Source: Gallaecimonas kandeliae
GTDB taxonomy: Bacteria > Pseudomonadota > Gammaproteobacteria > Enterobacterales > Gallaecimonadaceae
Direction: 5' to 3'
Assembly: GCF_030450055.1 (NCBI RefSeq)
Contig: NZ_CP118480.1
Span: forward strand, 2,879,415-2,943,414
DNA: 64,000 nt
The position numbers were made by a program, and so were the translations under genes. Numbering within the stretch: the stretch's first letter is position 1; each line of letters starts with the position of its first letter. The notes beneath the pieces are model-generated. The model worked only from the letters and a program-made list of their open reading frames with translations, ran no database searches and was not told the origin of the DNA. This document shows, piece by piece, positions 1 to 9,119 of this stretch.

Positions 1-1423
1 GGGTTCCTGGCGGCGCGGCCCAAACGGCCGGCTGCTGGGCTACCGGGAGGCGGCCGAGCAGCTGGTGGCGCACGCGCTGGCCCTCGGCTTTACCCATATC
101 GAGCTGCTGCCCATCACCGAGCACCCCTTGGACGAATCCTGGGGCTACCAGACCACAGGCTACTACGCCCCCACCAGCCGCTTCGGCAGCCCTGACGACT
201 TCCGCTTCCTGGTGGATCACTGCCACCGGCACGGCCTGGGGGTGATCCTCGACTGGGTGCCGGCCCACTTTCCCAAGGACGAGCACGCCCTGGCCCGCTT
301 CGACGGCACCGCCCTCTACGAGCACGACGACCCCAAGCGGGGCGAGCACCGGGAATGGGGCACCCTGGTCTACAACTACGGCCGCAAGGAGGTGCGCAAC
401 TTCCTGCTGGCCAACGCCAATTTCTGGCTGGAGGAGTTCCATATCGACGGCCTGAGGGTGGACGCCGTGGCGGCCATGCTCTACCTCGACTATTCGCGGC
501 AGGAGGGGGAATGGACCCCCAACCAGTACGGCGGCAACGAGCACCTGGAGGCGGTGGACTTCCTTAAAGATCTCAACGAGCTGACCCACGGCCTGCACCC
601 AGGCACCCTGACCTTCGCCGAGGAGTCCACCGCCTGGCCCCAGGTCACCCGCCCCACCTGGCTGGGGGGCCTGGGCTTCTCCATGAAGTGGAACATGGGC
701 TGGATGCACGACAGCCTGGACTACCTGGCCAAGGATCCCGTCTTCCGCCACTACCACCACGACCGGCTCACCTTCGGCCTGCTCTACGCCTTCACCGAGA
801 ACTTCGTGCTGCCCTTCTCCCATGACGAAGTGGTGCACGGCAAGCGCTCCCTGCTGGCCAAGATGCCGGGGGACGAATGGCAGCGCTTCGCCAACCTGCG
901 GCTGCTCTACTGCTACCTCTTCACCTACCCCGGCGCCAAGCTGCTGTTCATGGGCAGCGAGTTCGCCCAGGAGAGCGAGTGGTGGCACGGCGCCGCCCTG
1001 GACTGGCAGTTGCTGGAGCAGCCCCGCCACGGCGCCGTGATGCGCCTGGTGGCCGACCTCAACCGCCTCTACCGCGGCCAGGCCGGCCTCTACCGCCACA
1101 GCTTCGAGCCCCAGGGCTTCGAGTGGATCGACTGCCACGACGCCCCCCAGTCGGTGGTGAGCTACCTGCGCCGGGACGGGGACGACCAATGCCTGGTGGT
1201 GTTGAACTTCACCCCCCAGGTGCGCCAGGGCTACCGCATAGGGGTGCCCCAGGCCGGCCGCTATGTCGAGCTGCTCAACAGCGACTCGCGCTTCTATGGC
1301 GGCAGCGACGTCGGCAACGGCTTGGGCATCGACAGCGAGCCCAGGCCCTGGATGGGCCGGGAGCACAGCATCAGCCTGACCTTGCCGCCTCTGGCCGGCC
1401 TGGTGCTGAAAAGGCTGGGCTAG
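1..1423 (+). CDS. glgB: 1,4-alpha-glucan branching enzyme, 3' part (cut by window start)
   Basis: Makes alpha-1,6 branches in glycogen in the cytoplasm. The reading frame is open from base 2 and begins inside the GH13 domain with residues reading [16 protein letters not shown], so the N-terminal domains lie outside the window. The nucleophile Asp is in the RVDAVAAM segment (codon at 461), the acid/base Glu in FAEEST (about 619), and the third carboxylate in SHDEVVHGK (about 822). The C-terminal all-beta domain is complete and ends in a TAG. The next gene, glgA, starts on the very next base, so the two are translated together. Identity is firm; only the missing 5' part is uncertain. Confidence 0.96.
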   Translation, partial: GSWRRGPNGRLLGYREAAEQLVAHALALGFTHIELLPITEHPLDESWGYQTTGYYAPTSRFGSPDDFRFLVDHCHRHGLGVILDWVPAHFPKDEHALARFDGTALYEHDDPKRGEHREWGTLVYNYGRKEVRNFLLANANFWLEEFHIDGLRVDAVAAMLYLDYSRQEGEWTPNQYGGNEHLEAVDFLKDLNELTHGLHPGTLTFAEESTAWPQVTRPTWLGGLGFSMKWNMGWMHDSLDYLAKDPVFRHYHHDRLTFGLLYAFTENFVLPFSHDEVVHGKRSLLAKMPGDEWQRFANLRLLYCYLFTYPGAKLLFMGSEFAQESEWWHGAALDWQLLEQPRHGAVMRLVADLNRLYRGQAGLYRHSFEPQGFEWIDCHDAPQSVVSYLRRDGDDQCLVVLNFTPQVRQGYRIGVPQAGRYVELLNSDSRFYGGSDVGNGLGIDSEPRPWMGREHSISLTLPPLAGLVLKRLG

Positions 1424-2851
1424 ATGCGCATCCTCTTCGCCAGCAGCGAGGCCTACCCGCTGGTCAAGACCGGCGGCCTGGCGGACGTCTCCGGCAGCCT
1501 GCCGCGGGCCTTGCAGCACAGGGGCCACGACGTCCGGCTGCTGCTGCCCGCCTACCGCCAGGTGCTGGCGAAGGCCCCTACTCCCAGGCCCATAGCGACG
1601 CTGAAGCTGGGCCGCCATGAGGTGGCGCTGCTGGAAAGCCGACTGCCTGGCTCCAAGGTCAAGACCTGGCTGCTCCATTGCCCCGCCCTCTATGACAGGC
1701 CGGGAGATCCCTACCACGATCAGCACCACCAGCCCTGGCCGGACAACGGCGAGCGCTTCCTGACCCTCTGCCAGGCCGCGGCCCTGCTGGCCACGGACGA
1801 GGCGGGCCTCGCTTGGCGCCCCGAGATACTGCACTGCAACGACTGGCAGACCGGCCTGGCCCCGGCCATGCTGGCCGGCCGCCAAGACAGGCCTGGCTGC
1901 CTCTTCACCATCCACAACCTGGCCTACCAGGGGCTCTTCGGCTTCGAGCATTTCCTGCAGACAGGGCTGCCCCCTGAATACTGGTCCTATGAGGCCCTGG
2001 AGTTCCACGGCTGGTTTTCCTACATCAAGGGCGGCATCGTCTTTGCCGACCTCGTCAACACCGTCAGCCCGACCTATGCCGCCGAGATCCAGACCCCGGA
2101 GTTTGGCTGCGGCCTGGACGGCCTCTTGCGCCACCGCCGCCAGGCGCTGTGTGGCATCCTCAACGGCATAGACGACCACTGGAACCCGGGCACAGACCCG
2201 CACCTGGCCAGGCGCTACAACAGCCGCGACCTGGACGCCAAGGCCCAGAACAAGGCGGCGCTGCAGCAGGAGCTGGGGCTGGCCCAGGCCCCGGATCTGC
2301 CCCTGCTCGGCTTTATCGGCCGGCTGGCCGAGCAAAAGGGGCTGGACCTGCTGCTGGCCGCCCTGCCGGCCCTGCTGACCAGGCCCCTGCAGCTGGTGAT
2401 GCTGGGCAGCGGCGAGCCCCACTACCAGCAGGCGCTCAAGGCCATCGCCAGGGAACACCCCCAGCACTTCAGGTTCGAACAGGGCTACGACGAGGCCCTG
2501 GCCCACCGCATCGAAGCCGGGGCCGACCTCTTCCTGATGCCGTCACTGTTCGAACCCTGCGGCCTCAACCAGCTCTACAGCCTGCGCTACGGCACCCTGC
2601 CCCTGGTGCACAGGGTCGGCGGCCTGGCCGACACCGTCTTCGAAGAAGGGCCAGAGGCCAACGGTTTCTGTTTCACCGAGGCCACTCCTCAGGCGCTGCT
2701 GGCGGCCTTGGACAGGGCCCTTGGCCGTTACCGGCAAGCCGGCCACTGGCGGGCCCTGCAGCTAAAGGCCATGGCCCGAGACTCCTCCTGGCGGCAAAGC
2801 GCCAAGCACTACGAGGCCCTCTACCAGGCGATCCTGGCCGGCTGCCGGTAA
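1424..2851 (+). CDS. glgA: Glycogen synthase (ADP-glucose type)
   Basis: Extends alpha-1,4-glucan chains from ADP-glucose. The 475-residue protein has the usual GT5 length. It opens with MRILFASSEAYPLVKTGGL, where Lys15 of KTGGL is the known ADP-glucose binding residue. The C-terminal GT-B half carries the FEPCGLNQLYSLRYGT substrate-binding segment. The ATG directly follows the glgB stop with no gap. No glgC (ADP-glucose pyrophosphorylase) is visible in the window, so it must lie upstream or elsewhere. Confidence 0.96.
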   Translation: MRILFASSEAYPLVKTGGLADVSGSLPRALQHRGHDVRLLLPAYRQVLAKAPTPRPIATLKLGRHEVALLESRLPGSKVKTWLLHCPALYDRPGDPYHDQHHQPWPDNGERFLTLCQAAALLATDEAGLAWRPEILHCNDWQTGLAPAMLAGRQDRPGCLFTIHNLAYQGLFGFEHFLQTGLPPEYWSYEALEFHGWFSYIKGGIVFADLVNTVSPTYAAEIQTPEFGCGLDGLLRHRRQALCGILNGIDDHWNPGTDPHLARRYNSRDLDAKAQNKAALQQELGLAQAPDLPLLGFIGRLAEQKGLDLLLAALPALLTRPLQLVMLGSGEPHYQQALKAIAREHPQHFRFEQGYDEALAHRIEAGADLFLMPSLFEPCGLNQLYSLRYGTLPLVHRVGGLADTVFEEGPEANGFCFTEATPQALLAALDRALGRYRQAGHWRALQLKAMARDSSWRQSAKHYEALYQAILAGCR

Positions 2852-2852
2852 A

Positions 2853-2880
2853 TTGACGCACCCCGGGCGGGGACTATCTT
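2853..2880 (+). promoter_or_regulatory. Candidate sigma70 promoter for glgP
   Basis: TTGACG (2853-2858) and TATCTT (2875-2880) are separated by 16 bases in the short glgA-glgP gap. This would give glgP its own transcript in addition to read-through from glgBA. It is a pattern match only. Confidence 0.4.
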
Positions 2881-2938
2881 GTATTAATGCGCCAGCCGGC
2901 GCCGCTCCCCGACCATCAGCAAGAGGCGAAGTCACGCC

Positions 2939-5491
2939 ATGCCCGGACGTCTTTTTTCGCTGGAGATCCAGCCCAGCCTGCCCCCTTCCCTGGCCAGGCT
3001 GGAGGATCTTGCCAACGATCTGCTCTACAGCTGGAACGCCGATGTGCGCTCCATTTTCTCCAGGCTGGACAGCGCCCTGTGGCGCCAATGCGGCCATAAC
3101 CCCAAGCTCTTCCTGCGCCGCCTGCCCCAGCAGCTGCTGGACGAAGCCGTCCAGGACAGGGCCTACATGGACGAGTTCAGCCGGGTGGTGGGCGCCTACG
3201 ACGCTTACTGCCAGGCCAGGATCCGCCCCGAATTCGCCCAGTTGCTGGATCCCAAGCAGGATCTGGTGGCCTATTTCTGTGCCGAGTTCGGCCTGCACGA
3301 GAGCTTTCCCATCTACTCGGGAGGCCTTGGCATACTGGCCGGCGACCACTGCAAGGCCGCCAGCGACCTGGGCATTCCCTTCGTGGCGGTAGGCCTCTTC
3401 TACAAGCAGGGCTACTTCACCCAGACCATCGACGGCCACGGCGATCAGCACGAGCATTACCACGACAACTGCGCCACCGACCTGCCCATCAGCGAGGTGA
3501 TGCAGGACGGCAAGCCGCTGCGCCTCAGCCTGGCCTTGCCGGGAGAACAGCTGCAGCTGCGGGTCTGGCAGGCCAGGGCCGGCCATATCCGCCTCTTCCT
3601 GCTGGACACCGACCTCCCTGAAAACAGCGCCGCCCTGCGCGCCATCACCCACAGGCTCTACGGCGGCGACAAGGAGCGGCGGTTACAGCAGGAAATGGTG
3701 CTGGGCATCGGCGGCGTGCGGGCCCTGGCCGCCATGGGCCTCAGTCCCAGCGTCTGGCACATCAACGAGGGCCATGCCGCCTTCCAGATCCTCGAACGCT
3801 GCCGCCAGCAGTCAGAGCAGGGGCTGGCCTTCGCCGAGGCCCTGGAGCTGGTGGCCGGCGCCACCCTCTTCACGACCCATACCCCGGTGCCCGCCGGCCA
3901 CGACATCTTCGATCCCGAACTGCTGTCCCGCTACCTCTCCCACTACTGCAACGAGCTGGGCATCGAGTTCGGCCAACTGCTGGCCCTGGGCCGCACCTTT
4001 GACCAGGATCTGGGCTTCAACATGACCACCCTGGCCTTGCGGGGGTCACGCTTCCACAACGGCGTCAGCCGCATCCACGGTGGCGTCGCCTCCAGCATGG
4101 AGAGGGGGATCTGGCCCCAGATAGCGCCCCAGGAAAACCCCATCTCCCACGTCACCAACGGCGTCCATGTGCCCACCTTCCTGGCCAGGGAATGGGCCAG
4201 CCTGCTGGACATGCGCTGCGCCGAGTGGGAAAGCGAGATGCTGGACCCGGATTACTGGCAGTGCATCGACGAGATCCCCGCCCACCACTACTGGAGCATC
4301 CACAGGGCCCTCAAGGAGCAGATGCTCAAGGAGGTCAGGCAGCGGCTGGTGGAACAGTTCGAACGCAACGGCTGCAGCCACGCCCTTATCCAGCGGGCCA
4401 CAGCCCTGCTGGACGATCCTGAGCAGGATCTGCTGGTACTGGGCTTTGCCCGGCGCTTCGCCACCTACAAGCGCGCCACCCTGCTCTTCTCCGACCCCCA
4501 CCGCCTGGCGAGGATGCTGGGGGATGCCCAGAGGCCCACCCTGATCATCTTCGCCGGCAAGGCCCACCCCAATGACCACCCCGGCAAGCAGCTGATCAAG
4601 GTGATCCATGAGCTGTCCCTACGCCCCGAATTCATCGGCAAGGTGCTGATGCTGGAGGCTTACGACCTGGCCCTGGCCCGCAGCCTGGTGGCCGGTGTGG
4701 ACGTCTGGCTCAACACCCCCGAATACCCCCTGGAAGCCAGCGGCACCTCTGGGCAGAAGGCCGGCATCAACGGCGCCGTCAACCTGAGCGTGCTGGACGG
4801 CTGGTGGGGCGAGGGCTACCAGGGCGACAACGGCTGGGCCATCAACCCTCGCCACCCCGAAGGGGACAACGAAGAGCGCAACCGCGAGGAAGCGGACGAC
4901 CTGCTGGACATCATCGAATACGAGGTCCAGCCCCTCTACTTCGACTACGACGGCAAGGGCTACTCCAAGGCCTGGGTGCAAAGATCCAAGAACGCCATGA
5001 AGTCCGCCATCCCCCATTTCAACGCCCAGCGCATGGTGATGGACTATGTCACCCGCTTCTATTGCGCCGCCAAGCACCAGGGGGCCAAGCTCGGCGCCGA
5101 CCAGGGGATCAGGGCCAAGGCCCTGGCCCAATGGAAGGCCAGGGTGCGCCAGCACTGGCCAAGTGTGGGGCTGGAGCTGATCCAGGCACTTCCCGGCAAG
5201 CTCGGCCACGGCCAGCCCCTGCCCCTGGCCGTGCGGGTACAGCTGGGCGGCCTTGCCGCCGAGGACGTCAGGGTGGAATGCCTGCTGGGCACGGAGCAGG
5301 AGCTGGACGACTTCGACGCCGGCCTGCAAAGGGTGCTGCTGCAGGCCGGCAAGGAGGCGGGCGGCGCTGCCGACTACAGCCTGGATCTGCTGCCGGAAAG
5401 GCCCGGCCTGGTGCACTACCGGATCCGCGCCTACCCCCATCATCCGGACCTCAGCCACCCCTTCGAAATGGGGGCCATGATCTGGCTCTAA
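2939..5491 (+). CDS. glgP: Alpha-glucan (glycogen) phosphorylase
   Basis: Releases glucose-1-phosphate from alpha-1,4-glucans with a pyridoxal phosphate cofactor. The 850-residue length and the N-terminus (IQPSLPPSLARLEDLANDLLYSW) match the shorter 'alpha-glucan family' phosphorylases rather than E. coli MalP/GlgP. The PLP-binding Lys is about residue 607 in EASGTSGQKAGINGAV, followed by NLSVLDGWWGEGY. An acidic C-terminal extension of about 100 residues follows the catalytic core. The gene lies 87 bases downstream of glgA and completes a synthesis-plus-mobilisation set. The start is the ATG at 2939; no strong Shine-Dalgarno is visible, so a few residues of uncertainty remain. Confidence 0.93.
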   Translation: MPGRLFSLEIQPSLPPSLARLEDLANDLLYSWNADVRSIFSRLDSALWRQCGHNPKLFLRRLPQQLLDEAVQDRAYMDEFSRVVGAYDAYCQARIRPEFAQLLDPKQDLVAYFCAEFGLHESFPIYSGGLGILAGDHCKAASDLGIPFVAVGLFYKQGYFTQTIDGHGDQHEHYHDNCATDLPISEVMQDGKPLRLSLALPGEQLQLRVWQARAGHIRLFLLDTDLPENSAALRAITHRLYGGDKERRLQQEMVLGIGGVRALAAMGLSPSVWHINEGHAAFQILERCRQQSEQGLAFAEALELVAGATLFTTHTPVPAGHDIFDPELLSRYLSHYCNELGIEFGQLLALGRTFDQDLGFNMTTLALRGSRFHNGVSRIHGGVASSMERGIWPQIAPQENPISHVTNGVHVPTFLAREWASLLDMRCAEWESEMLDPDYWQCIDEIPAHHYWSIHRALKEQMLKEVRQRLVEQFERNGCSHALIQRATALLDDPEQDLLVLGFARRFATYKRATLLFSDPHRLARMLGDAQRPTLIIFAGKAHPNDHPGKQLIKVIHELSLRPEFIGKVLMLEAYDLALARSLVAGVDVWLNTPEYPLEASGTSGQKAGINGAVNLSVLDGWWGEGYQGDNGWAINPRHPEGDNEERNREEADDLLDIIEYEVQPLYFDYDGKGYSKAWVQRSKNAMKSAIPHFNAQRMVMDYVTRFYCAAKHQGAKLGADQGIRAKALAQWKARVRQHWPSVGLELIQALPGKLGHGQPLPLAVRVQLGGLAAEDVRVECLLGTEQELDDFDAGLQRVLLQAGKEAGGAADYSLDLLPERPGLVHYRIRAYPHHPDLSHPFEMGAMIWL

Positions 5492-5575
5492 GCCAAGGCG
5501 TGGATGGCGGCGCCCTTGCACGGGGTGCCGCCATTGCCGACAATCGGCACCTCAATGCCAGGAAAAGCCGCCTCC

Positions 5576-6775
5576 ATGTTCGACCCAGCCGCCTTTCGCG
5601 CCCAGTTTCCCGCCCTTGCCGCCGAGGACGCCCTTCTCTACCTCGACAACGGCGCCAGCACCCAGACTGCCCAGGCCGTGCTGGACGCCATGGCCGGCTA
5701 TTACCAGGGCTACCGCGCCAACGTGCATCGCGCCGGCCACCCCTGGGCGGCCAGGGCCACGGCCGCCTTCGAGCAGAGCCGCGACGCCGTCAAGGACTGG
5801 CTCAAGGTGGAACGCCGCGAGGCGGTGATCTTCACCAGCGGCACCACGGCCGCCATCAACCTGGTGGCCTGGGGCCTTATCGACCAGGTCCGGCAGGGGG
5901 ATCTCATCCTGGTCTCGGCCATGGAGCACCACGCCAACCTGGTGCCCTGGCAGCTGCTGGCCAGGCGCACCGGCGCCACGATCAAGGTCATCCCTCTGGA
6001 TGCAAACGGCCGGCTGGACCTGGCCGCCTATGACCAGCTCCTCGCGCTGAAGCCCAAGCTGGTGGCCTGCTGCCATGTCTCCAACACATTGGGGCTTATC
6101 AACCCCGTTGTTGAGATCTGCGCCAAGGCCCGCGCCGCCGGGGCCCTGAGCCTTATCGACGGCGCCCAGGCCGTGGCCCACCTCGAGGTGGACATCCAGG
6201 CCATCGGCTGCGACTTCTACGCCTTTTCCGGCCACAAGATGTTCGGCCCTACCGGGGTCGGGGTGCTGACAGGGCGCCTTTCGAGCCTGGGTGAGCTGCT
6301 GCCCTTCATGGGCGGCGGCGAGATGATAGACAAGGTCAGCTTCGACGCCGTCAGCTTCAATGCCCTGCCACACCGCCTGGAGGCAGGCACTGGCCCCATC
6401 GCCGAGGTGATAGGGCTGGGAGAGGCGGTGAAGCTGGTGCAAGCATTGGACGCGGGGGCTCATGAGCGGCAGTTGACGGAGCGGCTGCTGGCGGGCCTGG
6501 CCAAGTTGCCGGTTCAGGTGCTGGGCCAGGGGGAGCGCATCAGCCTGGTGTCGATAACGGTGCCGGGGGTCCATCACAGCGATCTCGCCCATTACCTTGC
6601 CGGTAAAGGCATAGCGGTCAGGGCCGGCCACCACTGCACCCAGCCGCTGCACGGCCTGCTGGGCATTGCCGGCTCCCTGCGCATCGCCCTGGCCCCCTAC
6701 AACGCCGCCGCCGAGGTGGACGCCTGCCTGGCCGCCCTGGCGGACGGCATCAGCCTTTTTAAGGAGATGGCATGA
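5576..6775 (+). CDS. csdA: Cysteine desulfurase CsdA
   Basis: Transfers sulfur from cysteine to a catalytic Cys persulfide, then to an acceptor protein. The 399-residue product is close to the E. coli CsdA length. It shows PLP Lys221 in FSGHKMFGPTG and catalytic Cys354 in RAGHHCTQPLHG. The frame is open to 5504, but the ATG at 5576 (MFDPAAFRAQFPAL) matches the usual family N-terminus, with an AGGA at 5560-5563. SufS is the close alternative; the adjacent CsdE-like protein and nearby tcdA favour CsdA. The stop overlaps the csdE start in ATGA. Confidence 0.88.
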   Translation: MFDPAAFRAQFPALAAEDALLYLDNGASTQTAQAVLDAMAGYYQGYRANVHRAGHPWAARATAAFEQSRDAVKDWLKVERREAVIFTSGTTAAINLVAWGLIDQVRQGDLILVSAMEHHANLVPWQLLARRTGATIKVIPLDANGRLDLAAYDQLLALKPKLVACCHVSNTLGLINPVVEICAKARAAGALSLIDGAQAVAHLEVDIQAIGCDFYAFSGHKMFGPTGVGVLTGRLSSLGELLPFMGGGEMIDKVSFDAVSFNALPHRLEAGTGPIAEVIGLGEAVKLVQALDAGAHERQLTERLLAGLAKLPVQVLGQGERISLVSITVPGVHHSDLAHYLAGKGIAVRAGHHCTQPLHGLLGIAGSLRIALAPYNAAAEVDACLAALADGISLFKEMA

Positions 6776-7149
6776 GCCTCTTTGACGATTTCGCCGCCGA
6801 GAAACATTTCGAGGGCCGCACCCGCTTCCTGCTGGGCCTGGCCCGCAGCCTGCCGAGGCTTGACGACAAGCACCCCGAAGACGAAGTGAGCGGCTGCGAG
6901 GCCAGGACCTGGCTGCGGGTGGATGTAGCAGACGGCAAGCTGGCGCTGCGCGGCGACAGCGAAGCCCGTATCGTCAAGGGGTTGATGGCGCTGCTCTTCA
7001 GCCTCTACCAGGGCCAGGCCCTGGCCGACGCCCGTCATGTGGATGCCAGGGCAGAGTTCGAGCAGGTGGGCCTGGAGCAGTTCCTCAGCCCCAGCCGCGC
7101 CAACGGCCTCTACGCCATGCTGGCCAAGATCCACGGCGAGCTGGGCTGA
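6772..7149 (+). CDS. csdE: SufE/CsdE-family sulfur acceptor
   Basis: Accepts persulfide sulfur from CsdA and stimulates its activity. The 125-residue SufE-fold protein carries acceptor Cys42 in DEVSGCEART, the family's conserved loop. It is shorter than E. coli CsdE (147 residues), mainly at the N-terminus. It starts in a 4-base ATGA overlap with csdA, so the pair is coupled. In E. coli the next gene is tcdA (csdL); here a transporter gene follows and tcdA sits beyond it on the other strand. Confidence 0.86.
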   Translation: MSLFDDFAAEKHFEGRTRFLLGLARSLPRLDDKHPEDEVSGCEARTWLRVDVADGKLALRGDSEARIVKGLMALLFSLYQGQALADARHVDARAEFEQVGLEQFLSPSRANGLYAMLAKIHGELG

Positions 7150-8103
7150 ATGCTGGCAGGGGCGCTGTTGGCCCTGGCGGCGGGACTGCTGTGGGGCCTT
7201 ATCTTCATAGTGCCGCTGCTGGTGCCGGACTACCCGGCCAGCCTGCAGTCGGCCGGGCGCTACCTGGCCCTGGGACTCATCTCCCTGCCCCTGGCCTGGC
7301 AGGCCAGGCGCCAACTGGCCAGGCTCCAGGCCGGCGACTGGTGGCAGGCGCTGCGCCTGAGCCTGGTCGGCAACCTCGTCTATTTCTTCTGCCTGGCCAG
7401 CGCCGTGCAGCGCACCGGCGCCCCCGTCACCACCATGATCATCGGCACATTGCCGGTGGCCATCACCCTCTCGGCCAACCTGCTCTACCGCCGCCAGGAA
7501 GGCCAGCTGCCCTGGCGCCGCCTGGGCTGGGCCCTGGGCTTGCTGGCGGCCGGGGTGCTGCTGGTCAACAGGGCCGAGCTGGCCGCCCAGGGCCAAATGC
7601 CCCCTGGCTACCTGCAAGGGGGCGGGCTGGCCTTCGCGGCCGTGGCCTGCTGGACCTGGTACGCCCTCAAGAACGCTCGCTGGCTGCGGGACAACCCCGG
7701 CCGCTCCCCCTCCAGTTGGGCCACGGCCCAGGGCTTGGTGACCTTGCCCCTGTCACTGGCGGGCTACGCCCTGGCTGCGCTGCAACTGCATTGGAGCCAG
7801 CCCGGCTTCGCCCTGCTGGGCCCCAGGCCCGAGATCTTCGTACCGCTGATGCTGGCCATAGGGCTGCTCTGCTCCTGGCTGGGGGGCCTGTGCTGGAACG
7901 GCGCCAGCCAGCGGCTGCCGACAGTGCTGGTGGGGCCCCTCATCGTCTTCGAGAGCCTGGCGGGTCTGGCCTACGGTTTTGGCTTGCGCCAGGCCTGGCC
8001 GCCACTGGAAACCTTGTTGGGAATGGCCTGCCTGGTGGCGGGAGTACTGGTGACCATGAGGGCCGGGCCCTCGGCCCGTAGCGAGGCGGCACAGCAGCCA
8101 TGA
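7150..8103 (+). CDS. DMT/EamA-family transporter
   Basis: An inner-membrane protein of 317 residues with about ten hydrophobic segments arranged as two repeated halves, the pattern of the drug/metabolite transporter superfamily (EamA). The first segment is at residues 2-22. The ATG follows the csdE stop with no gap, so it is cotranscribed with csdAE. The substrate cannot be read from the sequence; a role in amino acid or sulfur compound export would be a guess. A bidirectional terminator follows the stop. Confidence 0.8.
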   Translation: MLAGALLALAAGLLWGLIFIVPLLVPDYPASLQSAGRYLALGLISLPLAWQARRQLARLQAGDWWQALRLSLVGNLVYFFCLASAVQRTGAPVTTMIIGTLPVAITLSANLLYRRQEGQLPWRRLGWALGLLAAGVLLVNRAELAAQGQMPPGYLQGGGLAFAAVACWTWYALKNARWLRDNPGRSPSSWATAQGLVTLPLSLAGYALAALQLHWSQPGFALLGPRPEIFVPLMLAIGLLCSWLGGLCWNGASQRLPTVLVGPLIVFESLAGLAYGFGLRQAWPPLETLLGMACLVAGVLVTMRAGPSARSEAAQQP

Positions 8104-8128
8104 AAAAAGGGCCCCAAGGGCCCTTTTT
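8104..8128. terminator. Bidirectional Rho-independent terminator
   Basis: An 11-base stem AAAAAGGGCCC (8104-8114) pairs with GGGCCCTTTTT (8118-8128) around a CAA loop. It serves the csdAE-transporter operon on one strand and the tcdA side on the other. Confidence 0.85.
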
Positions 8129-8205
8129 CAGGCTTTAACGCCCGTCAGTTTTTCTATGACCCGGGCCACGGCCACCAGGCCGAAAGAGGCTGAGGTCACC
8201 ACCTG
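8128..8205 (-). pseudogene. Leftover 3' tail of a second tcdA allele
   Basis: Reading on the minus strand this stretch encodes FGLVAVARVIEKLTGVKA and a TGA stop, the same C-terminus as the intact tcdA next to it. The copy repeats with a 78-base offset. Within that shared peptide the differences are synonymous (ATA/ATC, GAA/GAG, AAA/AAG, TTC/TTT). Just upstream it reads VVTSAS where tcdA reads VVTAT. No start or upstream domain remains. Its stop codon overlaps the end of the terminator, so it holds what looks like the original gene-terminator junction. Confidence 0.85.
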
Positions 8206-8979
8206 TCAGGCTTTAACGCCCGTCAGCTTCTCGATGACCCGGGCCACGGCCACCAGGCCAAAGGTCGCCGTCACCACCATGGAGGCGCCGAAGCCGGAGG
8301 CGCAGTCCATGCGCATGGAGCCGTCGGCGTTCTTGGTGCCGCAGACAGAGCCGTCCGGCTGGGGATATTTGAGGGCTTCGGAGGAGAAGACGCAGTCCAC
8401 CCCGAACTTGCGGGTCTTGGAGAAGTGGTAGGAGCGGCGCAGCCGCTCTTTCAGCTTGCGGGCCAGGGGGTCCTGGATGGTCTTGGTGAGATCCGCCACC
8501 TGCACCTGGGTGGGATCCACCTGGCCGCCGGCGCCCCCTATGGTGATGACGCGTCTCTTGTTGCGCTTGCAGAAGGCGATCATGGCCGCCTTGGCCCCCA
8601 GGGAGTCGGTGGCGTCTATGACGTAATCGAAGCCCGGCGCCAACAGCTCGGCGACGTTGTCGGGGGTGACGAAGTCGTCGATAGCGGTGACGGTGCACTC
8701 GGGGTTGATAAGGCGGATGCGCTCGGCCATCACCTCCGTCTTGGGACGGCCTATGGTGCTGGTCAGGGCGTGGATCTGGCGATTGCTGTTGGTGGTGCAG
8801 ATGTCGTCCATGTCCACCAGGGTGATGGCGCCGACGCCGCTGCGGGCCAGGGCCTCGGCCACCCAGGTGCCGACGCCGCCGATGCCGGCCACGAAGATAT
8901 GGCTGTTTTTCAACGTTTCGGCAGCCTCTCGGCCGTAAAGCCGGATGATGCCGCCGAAGCGGGTCTCGAAATCGCTCAT
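8206..8979 (-). CDS. tcdA: tRNA threonylcarbamoyladenosine dehydratase
   Basis: Cyclises t6A37 to ct6A in tRNAs that read ANN codons, using ATP. The 257-residue E1-like protein has the Rossmann ATP motif GIGGVGTWVAEALARSG (about residues 31-48), VDMDD soon after, and a GSVCGTKNADGS segment near the C-terminus, as in E. coli TcdA (CsdL/YgdL). Sulfur from CsdA/CsdE is linked to this enzyme in E. coli. Here tcdA points toward the csd operon instead of following it. A partial second copy of its last 24 codons lies immediately downstream. Confidence 0.93.
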   Translation of the reverse strand: MSDFETRFGGIIRLYGREAAETLKNSHIFVAGIGGVGTWVAEALARSGVGAITLVDMDDICTTNSNRQIHALTSTIGRPKTEVMAERIRLINPECTVTAIDDFVTPDNVAELLAPGFDYVIDATDSLGAKAAMIAFCKRNKRRVITIGGAGGQVDPTQVQVADLTKTIQDPLARKLKERLRRSYHFSKTRKFGVDCVFSSEALKYPQPDGSVCGTKNADGSMRMDCASGFGASMVVTATFGLVAVARVIEKLTGVKA

Positions 8980-9119
8980 CTGTTACCCCTCAAGCAGGGC
9001 GCGCATTCTAGCATGGCTTTTTCCTGCACCTATGGCCTATTCCAAACTGACATAATTCCCAGGCATCATGTTTTTATCCCCCAACCAAGGGCGCCTTGCG
9101 CCCCAACAAGGAGTCACCC

